DNA of 64,000 bases from Xanthomonas arboricola pv. juglandis (GTDB lineage Bacteria > Pseudomonadota > Gammaproteobacteria > Xanthomonadales > Xanthomonadaceae): positions 432,235 to 496,234 of the forward strand of contig NZ_JZEF01000004.1 of the NCBI RefSeq assembly GCF_001013475.1, given 5' to 3'. A program made the position numbers and the translations under genes. Below, one piece after another: positions 42,437-51,090 of the stretch; the stretch's first letter is position 1; the number at the start of each line of letters is the position of its first letter. Below the pieces are notes generated by a model. The model worked only from the letters and a program-made list of their open reading frames with translations. It made no database searches and was not told where the DNA came from.

Positions 42437-45400
42437 CCCCGCTGTACCTCGTCGGCATGATCGACCTGTGCCTGCTCGCCTCGCCGGTGCAGGCGCAGAC
42501 CAGCGCCACCCAGCAACTGGTCGGGCAGGGCAATTACTGGCACGACCAGGGCCGCGACGATCTGGCCGCCGACACCTGGCGCAAGCTGCTTGGCGTCGAT
42601 CCGGATCAGCCCGACGCCTTGCTCGGCCTGGCGCAGATCGATCTGGCGCAGGGCCGTCAATCCGAAGCACGCAAGCGCCTGCAGCAACTCGACGCGGCAC
42701 ACCCGCAATCGCCGCAGGCACAGCGCCTGCGCGTGGCGATCGGCGCCCGTGGCAGCAGCGCTGCCGGCGAAGATCCGAACCTGCGCAACGCACGCCGCGC
42801 CGCCGTGGCCGGGCGCTATGTCGAAGCCGCGCGCAACTACGAAGCGCTGTTCGCCGGCAAGCCGCCGCCGCCGGCGTTGGCGCTGGAGTACTACCAGTCG
42901 CTGGCCGGCACCCCCACCGGCTGGGAGCGTGCGCGCGATGGTCTGCAACGCCTGCAATCCAGCGAACCGGGCAACCCGTCAGTGCAGCTGGCGCTGGCGC
43001 AGGTGCTGAGTTACCGCGAACCCACCCGCCGCGACGGCATCGCGCAGCTGCGCACGCTGGCGCAACGCGCCGATGTCGGCGGGCCGGCGCGCAGCAGCTG
43101 GCGCCAGGCGCTGCTATGGCTCAATGCCGGCATGGCCGATGCGCCGCTGTACCAGGCATTCCTGGCCGGTACCCCGGCCGATGCGGAAGTCACCGCCAAA
43201 CTCGGCCAGCTGCGCGAACAACGCAGCGCCGCCGCCGCCGCGTCGGCCGACCCCAATGGCGTGCTGCTGGGCGAAGGCTTCCGCGCGCTGGGCGCCAACA
43301 ATCTGGGCGCTGCCGAACAACGCTTCACGCAGGTGTTGCGCGCACGTGCGCGTGATCCGGAAGCGCTCGGCGGCCTGGGCTCGGTGCGCCTGCGTCAGCA
43401 GCGCTTTGCCGAAGCGCAGGAGCTGCTGCGCCCGGCGGCTGCGAGTCACGGCAAATGGAAAGGCGCGCTGGATAGCGCGCGCTACTGGCTGCAACTGCAG
43501 CAGGCCGAGGCCGCACGCAAACGTGGCGATCTGGCCCAGGCGCGCCAGCTGGTGGAGCAGGCGGTGCAGCTGCTGCCCAACGAACCGGCCGCGCAGGTGG
43601 CGCTGGGCGGCCTGCAGGCCGCCAGCGACCCGGCCGCCGCCGAGGCCAGCTACCGCAAGGCGCTGTCGCACGACGCCGACAATGCCGGCGCGCTGCAGGG
43701 CCTGGTCGGTTTGTACAGCCGCCAGGGCCGCATGCAGGAAGCCAGCGACTTGTTCAATCGCCTGCCTGCCGCAGAACGTGCCAAAGCCGGCGGGCAAGCC
43801 TTGCTGCGTTCCAACGTGCAGCGCGCGCGCGCCCGCCAGGCGCTGGAAGCCGGCGATGCGGTCAGCGCGCAGACCGAGCTGGAAGCGGCGATGGTCGAGC
43901 GCCCGGGCGATGCCTGGATCCGTCTGGATCTGGCCCGCCTGTACCAACAGGCCGGCCGCCCCGATCAGGCCCGCAGCGTGATGGATGGCCTGCTCGCCGT
44001 GCATGGCGACCAACCCGAAGCGCTGCATGCCAACGCTTTGCTCGCGCAGGAAAGCGGCGACTGGCAGGGCGCCTACGACAGCCTGGAGCGCATTCCGGTC
44101 GCATCGCGCACGCCGGAAATGACCCAGCTGCGCACCACCGCCTGGATAGAACTGCAGGCGCGTCAGGCACGGTTGCTGGTGGAGCAGGGCCGGCCGGGCG
44201 ACGCGCAGCAGTTGCTGGCGCGCACCGAAACTGCGCTGGGCAATCAGCTCGACGACCCGCAGTTGCTGGCCGCACTGGCCGGCGCGCATGCCGATGCCGG
44301 CAACGCCCCGCGCGCGCTGACCCTGGCCCAGCGCCTGGTCACCGGCGCCACGGTGCGCAGCGAAGATCGCCTGCAATATGCCGGCGTGCTGCTGCGCGCG
44401 CACCAGGACGCCGAACTGTCGGCGGTGCTGCGCCAGTTGCAGGCCACCACCCTGACCCCGGAACAGCTGCGTCGTTATCAACGCCTACGCAGCGCCTACA
44501 CGCTGCGCCAGGTGGATGCGCTGCGCGAACTCGGCAACCTGGAAGGCGCCTACGACGCGCTGTCGCCGATCCTGGCCCAGCAACCGGACAGCCGCGATGC
44601 GCAGGCCGCGCTCGCGCGGCTGTATGCCGCCTCCGGCGACCAGCGTCAGGCGCTGGCGATCTACCAGCAGATCCTGCAGCGTCATCCCGACGACCTGGAC
44701 ACGCTCACTGCCGCCGCCAACAGCGCGGCCGCGCAGTCGGACCTGCGCAATGCCGAGCATTACCTGCAACGCGCGCTGGCGCAGGCACCGGAGTCGCCGG
44801 AGGTGCTGGCCGCGGCCGGCCGCGTGTATCGCAGCGCCGGCAAGAACCGCAAGGCCGAGCAGTATTTCCGTGCCTCGCTGGCCGCGCAGCAGCGTCAGGC
44901 CGGGCAACTGGACAATGGCCTGCCGTCCGCGCGTGGTCCGTCCGCGGTCGCGTCCTCCAGCCGCCCGCTCAATCCGTTTTCCGGCATGACCGGCGGCATG
45001 CCACGCTCGCCGGCGGTGTTGTCCGAGCGCATGGATGCCGGTAGCGCCTATGGCGACGTGGCGGTTGCACCGGTGGCGGCGTCGCCGGGCTCTGCACGGT
45101 TCGCCACTGCCGCGCCGGTCGGTGGGTCTGCCGACAACGGCGGCGATACGTTGCCGCCGCCGGTCAGCTCCGGCGCTGCGCCCGCCATGCTGCCGGTCTC
45201 CAGCGGCCGCATGCGCGGTTCGTCGCGCGGCGACGGGCTGCTTGCCGCGCGCGCGGTTGCGCCGATCGCCGCAGACGCCGGTCCACGTCTGACCAAGCCC
45301 GCCGCACAGGCGTTGCCGCCGCTCGGCAGCGGCAACGGCGTGCTCGACGAACTGCGTGCGGTGCAGTCGGACAACAGCGACAACCTCGCCGGTGGCGCGT

Positions 45401-46953
45401 TGTACCGCTCGCGCGATGGCGAAGACGGTCTGGGCCGCCTGGACGATATCGAAATGCCGGTCCAGGCCGAGTTCGCCGTCGGCGACGGCAAGCTTGGCGT
45501 CACCCTGACCCCGACCATCGTCGATGCCGGCACGCTGACCACCGATTACGTCACCGCCAGCCGCTTCGGCAGCGGCCCGCAGACCGCCATCAACGATGCG
45601 CTGGCGGCCGATCGCGGCCCGATCGATACGCTGGTCAGCTCGTCGATGTACCAGTTGCTCGCCACCGAAGGCGACACCGCCGCCACGCGTGAACGCCTGC
45701 GTCGCTACGCCTTGAACACCGGTCTGTTCAACGAACTGCTGGTCGAGAACAACAACAGCAATGCCGCCGCCGTGGCGGCGCTGGCCAACGAACCGTTGCC
45801 GGCCTACCTGCTCGGCATCAACGCCTCCAACACGCCAATTGCCCAACTGGCGCGCGACATCCTCGGCAACGCCGCGCTCAGCGAACAGCTGGCTGTCGGC
45901 GATGCGGCCGCGTTGCGTGCGCTGGCCGGCAGCACGGCCGCCGCACAACAGACCCCAACCGGGCTGGCCGCCACGCTCAACACCATGGCCGCCACCGGCA
46001 ACGGCACGCGCCGGCTCAGCCAGGACGACACCGGGGTGGGCGTCGGTGTGCGCTATCGCAATGGCGGGTTCAGTGCCGACATCGGCAGCACCCCGATCGG
46101 CTTCCAGGAGCAGAACCTCATCGGCGGCGTCGGCTATCGCGGCGAGCTCGGCGATGCGGTGAGCTGGTCGGCCGAAGCCTCTCGGCGCGCGGTCACCGAC
46201 AGCGTGCTGTCGTTCTCCGGCGCGCAGGATGCACGGAGCGGCCGCGAATGGGGCGGGGTGACCAGCAATGGCGTGTCATTGTCGGCCACTGCCGACAATG
46301 GGCTGCTGGGCGGTTATGCCAATCTTGCCGCGCACCGTCTGCTCGGCAACAACGTCGCCGACAACGACCAGCGCCAGGTCGATCTTGGCTTTTACGTGCA
46401 CGCACTGGAAACCCGGCACCAGTCGCTCACGGCTGGCGTCAATCTCACCGCCATGCAGTACGACAAGAACCTCAGCGGCTTCACCTACGGCCATGGCGGT
46501 TACTTCAGCCCGCAGAACTATGTGGACCTGGGTTTCCCGATGCACTGGAGCGGCCGCAGCGCCGGCCAGACGGTGAACTGGAAGGTCGATGCCAGCATCG
46601 GCGTGCAGCACTTCAGCACCGACGCCTCGCCGTATTTTCCGACCGATCCCACCCTGCAGCAGGCCGCCTACGATGCCGCCTCGCTGGCGGCCTTGCTCGG
46701 GCTGGTCAACCGCTACACCGACCCGGTGTATGCGGGCGAAACCCGCACCGGCGTGTCCTACAACCTAAGTGGCGCGGCCGAATGGCAGGTGGCACCGCAG
46801 CTGTTCCTGGGCGGGCGCATGACCTTCAACAATGCGCGCGACTACAACCAGTTCAGCAGCAATCTCTATCTGCGGTTCGTGATGGATCGGCTGGGCGCGG
46901 CACTGGGTCGTGCGCCACAGGTGCTGACCTCGCCATACGCTGCCGATCGTTGA
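42418..46953 (+). CDS. bcsC: Cellulose export protein BcsC: TPR scaffold plus outer-membrane barrel
   Basis: 1511-residue outer-membrane exporter of the cellulose system. A signal peptide (ending SPVQAQT) is followed by about 17-19 TPR units up to residue 830; typical helices are PDALLGLAQIDLAQGRQ, PEALGGLGSVRLRQQRF and PEVLAAAGRVYRSAGK. A low-complexity linker rich in Ala/Pro/Ser covers about residues 845-990. The C-terminal BCSC barrel domain runs from roughly residue 1010 to the end (VGVRYRNGGFSADIGSTP, YSAGQTVNWKVDASIGV-like strands) and finishes FVMDRLG...PYAADR. It is the last gene of the operon; convergent transcription follows. Confidence 0.95.
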   Translation: MLRKKLTPLYLVGMIDLCLLASPVQAQTSATQQLVGQGNYWHDQGRDDLAADTWRKLLGVDPDQPDALLGLAQIDLAQGRQSEARKRLQQLDAAHPQSPQAQRLRVAIGARGSSAAGEDPNLRNARRAAVAGRYVEAARNYEALFAGKPPPPALALEYYQSLAGTPTGWERARDGLQRLQSSEPGNPSVQLALAQVLSYREPTRRDGIAQLRTLAQRADVGGPARSSWRQALLWLNAGMADAPLYQAFLAGTPADAEVTAKLGQLREQRSAAAAASADPNGVLLGEGFRALGANNLGAAEQRFTQVLRARARDPEALGGLGSVRLRQQRFAEAQELLRPAAASHGKWKGALDSARYWLQLQQAEAARKRGDLAQARQLVEQAVQLLPNEPAAQVALGGLQAASDPAAAEASYRKALSHDADNAGALQGLVGLYSRQGRMQEASDLFNRLPAAERAKAGGQALLRSNVQRARARQALEAGDAVSAQTELEAAMVERPGDAWIRLDLARLYQQAGRPDQARSVMDGLLAVHGDQPEALHANALLAQESGDWQGAYDSLERIPVASRTPEMTQLRTTAWIELQARQARLLVEQGRPGDAQQLLARTETALGNQLDDPQLLAALAGAHADAGNAPRALTLAQRLVTGATVRSEDRLQYAGVLLRAHQDAELSAVLRQLQATTLTPEQLRRYQRLRSAYTLRQVDALRELGNLEGAYDALSPILAQQPDSRDAQAALARLYAASGDQRQALAIYQQILQRHPDDLDTLTAAANSAAAQSDLRNAEHYLQRALAQAPESPEVLAAAGRVYRSAGKNRKAEQYFRASLAAQQRQAGQLDNGLPSARGPSAVASSSRPLNPFSGMTGGMPRSPAVLSERMDAGSAYGDVAVAPVAASPGSARFATAAPVGGSADNGGDTLPPPVSSGAAPAMLPVSSGRMRGSSRGDGLLAARAVAPIAADAGPRLTKPAAQALPPLGSGNGVLDELRAVQSDNSDNLAGGALYRSRDGEDGLGRLDDIEMPVQAEFAVGDGKLGVTLTPTIVDAGTLTTDYVTASRFGSGPQTAINDALAADRGPIDTLVSSSMYQLLATEGDTAATRERLRRYALNTGLFNELLVENNNSNAAAVAALANEPLPAYLLGINASNTPIAQLARDILGNAALSEQLAVGDAAALRALAGSTAAAQQTPTGLAATLNTMAATGNGTRRLSQDDTGVGVGVRYRNGGFSADIGSTPIGFQEQNLIGGVGYRGELGDAVSWSAEASRRAVTDSVLSFSGAQDARSGREWGGVTSNGVSLSATADNGLLGGYANLAAHRLLGNNVADNDQRQVDLGFYVHALETRHQSLTAGVNLTAMQYDKNLSGFTYGHGGYFSPQNYVDLGFPMHWSGRSAGQTVNWKVDASIGVQHFSTDASPYFPTDPTLQQAAYDAASLAALLGLVNRYTDPVYAGETRTGVSYNLSGAAEWQVAPQLFLGGRMTFNNARDYNQFSSNLYLRFVMDRLGAALGRAPQVLTSPYAADR

Positions 46954-47130
46954 GGACAAGGCAGACCGACTGCGCGGCCCTCTGGCCGTGGCGGTTGGTC
47001 TGCGCTCTGGTGGGTGTCTCTGGCCGGCGTTTTGCTGCGCGCTGTACACGCTTGCTGGCGCGCGCGCTCTCGGTGGGGCATGGACATCGCCGGGTGTGGC
47101 GCAGCTCGAACAGTGTGAGCACGGATAAAC

Positions 47131-47154
47131 GAACGGCGCCTCCCGGCGCCGTTC
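47131..47154. terminator. Hairpin between bcsC and the convergent metalloprotease
   Basis: A perfect 10-bp stem (GAACGGCGCC with GGCGCCGTTC) and a 4-nt loop TCCC lie 36 nt beyond the end of the protease gene. There is no good T-run on either strand, so it may be a weak bidirectional terminator. The rest of the 236-nt gap shows nothing else. Confidence 0.55.
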
Positions 47155-47189
47155 GCACTGCATCGATTGCCTGCAGACTGCGCCTGTTG

Positions 47190-48848
47190 TTACGGGCGCA
47201 CCTTGGTGGCACAGACAAACACCGCTGCCTGTTGAATGCGGCTGATCGCACCCTGGTTCTGCAACTCGCGTGCGTGCTCGTCCATGCAGGTCAGGTACCC
47301 CAGACGGTTGCCGGCATTCTGCGACTTGCACAGGCTGTTTTCGGCCGAGATGTTGGCGCCGGGAATCAGCCCGCCGGTCTCCAGCGTCGGCACCAGCGTA
47401 TTGCAGTTGCCCAGCTTGGCCAGCCCGCGATTGAGCGTCCAGCCGATATCGGCAAACAGCGCCGGGGTCAGGTCGATGTTCAGATGCGCCTGCACTTCCG
47501 GCGTATCGAACGGTTCCATCAACGCGTTCGGCTGCAGGTCGGTATCGAAGTGCGAGAACGTGGACCCGCCGGCCACCACGCTGGGCGAATACAGCCGCGT
47601 GCGGCCCGCGGTATCGGTGCCCTGCAACAGCTCGGGGTCTTCGTACAACGCCGCCACCACTCCGGCGCTGCCCTTCAGCCGCGCGCCATCGGTCTGCGAC
47701 ACCATGATCGCCGGGATGGTGATGTCGGTGATCGGCGGGGCGGCATTGCCCATTGTCTGTACGCCGGCCGCGTTATTGGCCACGATCACGCCCACCGCGC
47801 CGTTGAGCTGTGCGTTCTTGACCTTGATCGCGAACGCGCAGGTGCCGCGGTCGATCAGCGCTACCTTTCCGGCCACCTCGGCCGCGTTGACGAACGGCGT
47901 TTCGCAACCATCGCTGGCCGATGCCGCGGTCACTCCGTCATTGACCGTCACCACTGCGCGGGCCGGGAAATTGGCCGCCGTGGCCAGCGGCCCGAAGCTG
48001 GCAAAGCCCACCTCGAACTTGCCCGCCGCGCTGGCCGGTGCGCTCACCTGCAACAGGGTGCGCGGATCCAGGATCAGTGCCGCCTCGCGGTTGACGCGCG
48101 TGCCGGCCCACACCGTACGCCCCGGCGTGCGCATCGCTTCGGCACGTAGCGCGTTGGTCATGGCCGGATCGTCGAAGCGCTTGTTCTGCACGTTGTCGAA
48201 GGCCTGCGCGGTGTAGACGTCGGTCAGGCCGCTGCCCGAGCCGAGCACACCGGTGGTCTTGTTGAGAAAGCCCGCCGCACCCAGGCCGTGGCCGATCTCG
48301 TGCATCACCACGTTGAGGAAGTTGATCTGGCCTTCGGGCGTCTTGCCGTCCAGGCCCAGGTACCAGCCCGAGCCGGCCAGGCAGTCGGGCTTGCCCAGAT
48401 CGCCGTTGAATTGCGAGAACACGTCGGCCGGATCGCTGGGATCGGGGACCAGATCCTGCCCGGCAATCGCATCGCCCAGCGCGGACGGATACAGCGTATT
48501 GGGCTTGGAACCGGGGAAGTCGTTGACGATCCAGTTCGGGCCGGCCTGGCCCAGCGTGCCGCCGGTGGAGGTACAGGTCAGCCGCGCGAACGAGGCATAC
48601 ACCTTGATCTCGACATTGCTCTGCAGCACCGCGCCCCACAGGTCCATCGCGTACTGGTAGGCGATGCGACGCTGCTCGCCGACCGAGCGCCCCGGGTTGC
48701 CGCCCAAGGGCGCTGCGCTGGTGGGGTCGTTCAAGCCGACGCTGGTGCCGGCATCGCCATTGATCAGCGTGACGTTGGCGGCGCTTGCATGCAGCGGCGC
48801 GATGGCCGCAGCCACCGCCAGGGACAACAGCAACAAGGGCTTATTCAT
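47190..48848 (-). CDS. Secreted zinc metalloprotease with protease-associated (PA) domain
   Basis: 552-residue exported protease. Start at 48848 gives MNKPLLLLSLAVAAAIAPLHASA, a clear signal peptide. The zinc site is HEIGHGLG with His183, Glu184 and His187. A PA domain follows (VALIDRGTCAFAIKVKNAQ and VIVANNAAG are its hallmark segments) at about residues 330-420. The C-terminal region carries four or more Cys that may form disulfides. It could be another Xps substrate, by inference. Its start overlaps the end of the upstream small secreted protein gene by 8 nt, so the two are one transcription unit. Confidence 0.88.
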   Translation of the reverse strand: MNKPLLLLSLAVAAAIAPLHASAANVTLINGDAGTSVGLNDPTSAAPLGGNPGRSVGEQRRIAYQYAMDLWGAVLQSNVEIKVYASFARLTCTSTGGTLGQAGPNWIVNDFPGSKPNTLYPSALGDAIAGQDLVPDPSDPADVFSQFNGDLGKPDCLAGSGWYLGLDGKTPEGQINFLNVVMHEIGHGLGAAGFLNKTTGVLGSGSGLTDVYTAQAFDNVQNKRFDDPAMTNALRAEAMRTPGRTVWAGTRVNREAALILDPRTLLQVSAPASAAGKFEVGFASFGPLATAANFPARAVVTVNDGVTAASASDGCETPFVNAAEVAGKVALIDRGTCAFAIKVKNAQLNGAVGVIVANNAAGVQTMGNAAPPITDITIPAIMVSQTDGARLKGSAGVVAALYEDPELLQGTDTAGRTRLYSPSVVAGGSTFSHFDTDLQPNALMEPFDTPEVQAHLNIDLTPALFADIGWTLNRGLAKLGNCNTLVPTLETGGLIPGANISAENSLCKSQNAGNRLGYLTCMDEHARELQNQGAISRIQQAAVFVCATKVRP

Positions 48849-49254
48849 GCGGCAGCGCTCCGTGCTCGGCGTGGGCGGGTTGGGTGTCGGCGTCTTCGCT
48901 GTGCTCGATGACGATGCGGCCATCGGCCTGACGGGTCGCCATCAGCGAACTCATCTGCGTGGCCGGCAACTTGCGCGCCACGGTGCCATTGGGCAGGCGT
49001 CGCTCGGTCGCGCGTGCGGCAGATTCGGTCTGCGGAACCGCAGTGCGGGCAGCGCTGCTGCGGGCAGCCGACGCAGCCTGCTGATCCAGCGCCGCGCTCT
49101 CGGCGTCGGTCAGCGGGCGCAGCTTGCCGGTGACGGGATCGATACCCACCTTGGAACTGCTGGTTGCAGCCTCTTGCGCCACGGCCAAGGCCGGCAGGCA
49201 GACGACACACAACACACCGGACAGCATCCATCCGGGCTTACGAAAGCTCATCAT
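48841..49254 (-). CDS. Small secreted protein upstream of the metalloprotease
   Basis: 137-residue hypothetical exported protein; two adjacent ATG codons (49254 and 49251) begin MMSFRKPGWMLSGVL. The signal peptide ends near PALAVAQ. The mature part is polar and Ala-rich with a GIDPVTGKLRPLTDAE segment and an acidic, His-containing tail (EDADTQPAHAEHG). I recognise no family. Overlap with the protease gene suggests a dedicated partner such as a chaperone, inhibitor or activation factor; this is inference only. Confidence 0.6.
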   Translation of the reverse strand: MMSFRKPGWMLSGVLCVVCLPALAVAQEAATSSSKVGIDPVTGKLRPLTDAESAALDQQAASAARSSAARTAVPQTESAARATERRLPNGTVARKLPATQMSSLMATRQADGRIVIEHSEDADTQPAHAEHGALPHE

Positions 49255-49499
49255 CGTTGGGGTTTCCTTGAGTCCAACAGGGAAAAGGGACGCCGTGCAG
49301 ACACCGGCATCGGGGGAATCCTTCCGTTTCAGTCTGTTCATGACTGAATCATGAATCCGTGATGTGTGTCAATCTTTTGACATATAGGCCGCTGAATGCG
49401 AAGCGAGAGCCTGAAACGGTTATCGCCGCACTTGCGTTGGGGAAATTTCTGGGCGCTGCAGCGGCAGCTGGCACTCAAATCGGCCAGATTTTTGACGCG
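49255..49499. other. Upstream region of the metalloprotease operon
   Basis: About 245 nt with no credible gene. The part 49330-49420 is AT-richer (for example GTGTCAATCTTTTGACATATAGGC, read in two halves around 49365-49390) and contains TTTTGACA on the plus strand and TGTCAAAA on the minus strand, so it probably holds the promoter of the minus-strand pair. Confidence 0.4.
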
Positions 49500-49519
49500 A
49501 ACCAACCGGGCCGGAAGCC

Positions 49520-49680
49520 TTCCTTCCTCCCTGCGGGAGAAGGTGCCCCGAAGGGGCGGGTGAGGGGTCGTGCGAAGCCTGGTGGAGTTTGAGAGCAGGG
49601 GTCGGGTACGCCTGGGCTTCGCCCCGTACCCTCACCCCAACCCCTCTCCCGAGGGGAGAGGGGCTGTATTCCAACCCGGC
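49520..49680. repeat. Intergenic inverted repeat (CCCTCACCCC / GGGTGAGGG family)
   Basis: The segment contains GGGCGGGTGAGGG on the left and CCCTCACCCCAACCCC on the right. It also has the self-complementary CCCCTCTCCCGAGGGGAGAGG. Such boxes recur in Xanthomonas intergenic DNA. It lies in the 633-nt gap between the metalloprotease operon and arsC and codes for nothing credible. Confidence 0.6.
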
Positions 49681-49766
49681 CAGTGGCCCGGCCTACGCAA
49701 TTAGCGCGGTCGTACCAACGCGCGCAAGCCATGCGTTGGTGGCCTGCTGGGAGATGCTTATGCCCC

Positions 49767-49790
49767 GCATCGGCATCGGCATCGGCATCA
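49767..49790 (+). repeat. GCATCG hexamer microsatellite
   Basis: Three perfect GCATCG units and a fourth partial one (GCATCA). It lies about 100 nt upstream of the arsC-like gene and could vary by slippage. Confidence 0.7.
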
Positions 49791-49887
49791 GCGCTTTCTT
49801 CGCGTACCTTGCGCTTGTCCCGCACGCAGCGCGTGTCATTCGACCGCAGCGCGTTACAGTCTTGACCACTCCGCGCACCAGGTCCCC

Positions 49888-50310
49888 ATGCACGCCGTCA
49901 TCTATCACAACCCCAATTGCGGGACCTCCCGCAATACGCTTGCCCTGATCCGCCATACCGGCATCGAACCGAAGATCGTTGATTACCTGCAGCACCCGCC
50001 CACCCGCGAAACACTGCAGTCCCTGATCGCCGCCGCCGGCATCCCGGTTCGCGCAGCCATGCGTCAGAAAGGCACCCCGTATCTGGAACTGGGACTCGAC
50101 GATCCCACGCTGGACGACGCAGCGTTGCTGAGCGCAATGCTCACGCATCCGATCCTGATCAACCGCCCCTTCGTGCAAACCGCGTTGGGGACGCGCTTGT
50201 GCCGCCCCTCCGAACGCGTGCTCGACCTGCTGCCGCCTGCGACGAGCGGCTTCGTCAAGGAAGATGGCGAACGCGTACTGGACGATGCCGGGCAACGCGT
50301 AACGGGCTGA
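49888..50310 (+). CDS. arsC: Arsenate reductase, glutaredoxin-dependent type
   Basis: 140-residue thioredoxin-fold enzyme of the ArsC family that reduces arsenate to arsenite using glutaredoxin. The catalytic Cys11 is in HNPNCGTSRNTL. The arginine-bearing motif LINRPFVQTALGTRLCRPSE, where the family binds arsenate, is intact. No ars operon partners lie nearby, so it is a lone copy; the related Spx/YffB group is a less likely alternative because those lack the paired arginines. Confidence 0.92.
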   Translation: MHAVIYHNPNCGTSRNTLALIRHTGIEPKIVDYLQHPPTRETLQSLIAAAGIPVRAAMRQKGTPYLELGLDDPTLDDAALLSAMLTHPILINRPFVQTALGTRLCRPSERVLDLLPPATSGFVKEDGERVLDDAGQRVTG

Positions 50311-50416
50311 TAGACAGATACGCGAAACATGAGGTCGCTCCACATCAAGCGCAGCCAACTCAGATCAAGATGCGAAACGCCAAGCAGCGCCACTGACGCC
50401 CCAGCGACCAATTACT

Positions 50417-50457
50417 AATCCCGAATCCCGAATCCCGAATCCCGAATCCCGAATCCC
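50417..50457. repeat. Perfect AATCCCG heptamer tandem repeat
   Basis: Five perfect AATCCCG units and a partial sixth lie between arsC and def. It is the cleanest tandem copy of the heptamer family in the window. The rest of the 50311-50521 gap shows nothing else of note. Confidence 0.85.
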
Positions 50458-50521
50458 CAACCTCACCCCCACCTACCGCACAGGTCCTAGAATCGTCACA
50501 ACGTTTCCCCGGAGCAGCCAG

Positions 50522-51037
50522 ATGATTCGCGAGATTATCCGCATGGGCGACAAACGCCTGCTGCGCGTGGCGCCACCGGTGACCAACCTGGGCAGCGCCG
50601 AGCTGCGCACGCTGGTGGCCGACATGTTCGAGACCATGGACGATGCGCGCGGCGTCGGCCTAGCCGCACCGCAGATCGCAGTGGATCTGCAGCTGATGGT
50701 GTTCGGCTTCGAAGCCAGCGATCGCTATCCCGAGGCGCCGGCGGTGCCGCGCACCGCATTGGCCAATGCACAGATCGAACCGCTGTCGGAGGAGATGGAA
50801 AACGGCTGGGAGGGATGCCTGTCCATTCCCGGCCTGCGTGCCGTCATTCCGCGCTATCGCGTCATTCGCTACCGCGGCTTCGCGCCGGACGGCAGCCCGA
50901 TCGAACGCGAGGCCGAAGGCTTCCACGCCCGCGTGGTGCAGCACGAATACGACCATCTGGTCGGCCGCCTGTACCCCTCGCGGATCGAGAACTTCGCCAC
51001 CTTCGGTTTCGAGGACGTGCTGTCCTACGACCTGTGA
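50522..51037 (+). CDS. def: Peptide deformylase
   Basis: 171-residue metalloenzyme that removes the formyl group from nascent proteins. All three motifs are present: GVGLAAPQ (from Gly44), EGCLSIPG with metal-ligand Cys99, and QHEYDHL with His141, Glu142 and His145. The start at 50522 gives [17 protein letters not shown]. It is not in the common def-fmt pair, so it may be a second deformylase copy. A hairpin follows 23 nt after the stop. Confidence 0.96.
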   Translation: MIREIIRMGDKRLLRVAPPVTNLGSAELRTLVADMFETMDDARGVGLAAPQIAVDLQLMVFGFEASDRYPEAPAVPRTALANAQIEPLSEEMENGWEGCLSIPGLRAVIPRYRVIRYRGFAPDGSPIEREAEGFHARVVQHEYDHLVGRLYPSRIENFATFGFEDVLSYDL

Positions 51038-51060
51038 TCGCACCGCGGCATCGCATGTGA

Positions 51061-51084
51061 CAAGGGCGCCTTGCGGCGCCCTTG
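51061..51084. terminator. Bidirectional terminator hairpin between def and ettA
   Basis: A perfect 10-bp stem (CAAGGGCGCC with GGCGCCCTTG) around TTGC sits between two convergent genes, 23 nt after def and 6 nt beyond the ettA stop. Each side ends in a short T- or A-rich tail only. Confidence 0.7.
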
Positions 51085-51090
51085 TCGTGC

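Noticed and set aside
49589..49948. A 119-codon open frame before arsC
   Set aside because: It covers repeat DNA and a hexamer microsatellite and overlaps the arsC start; no motif.
50417..50457. A CRISPR-like array because of regular repeats
   Set aside because: The unit is 7 bp with no spacers and no cas genes nearby; it is a simple tandem repeat.
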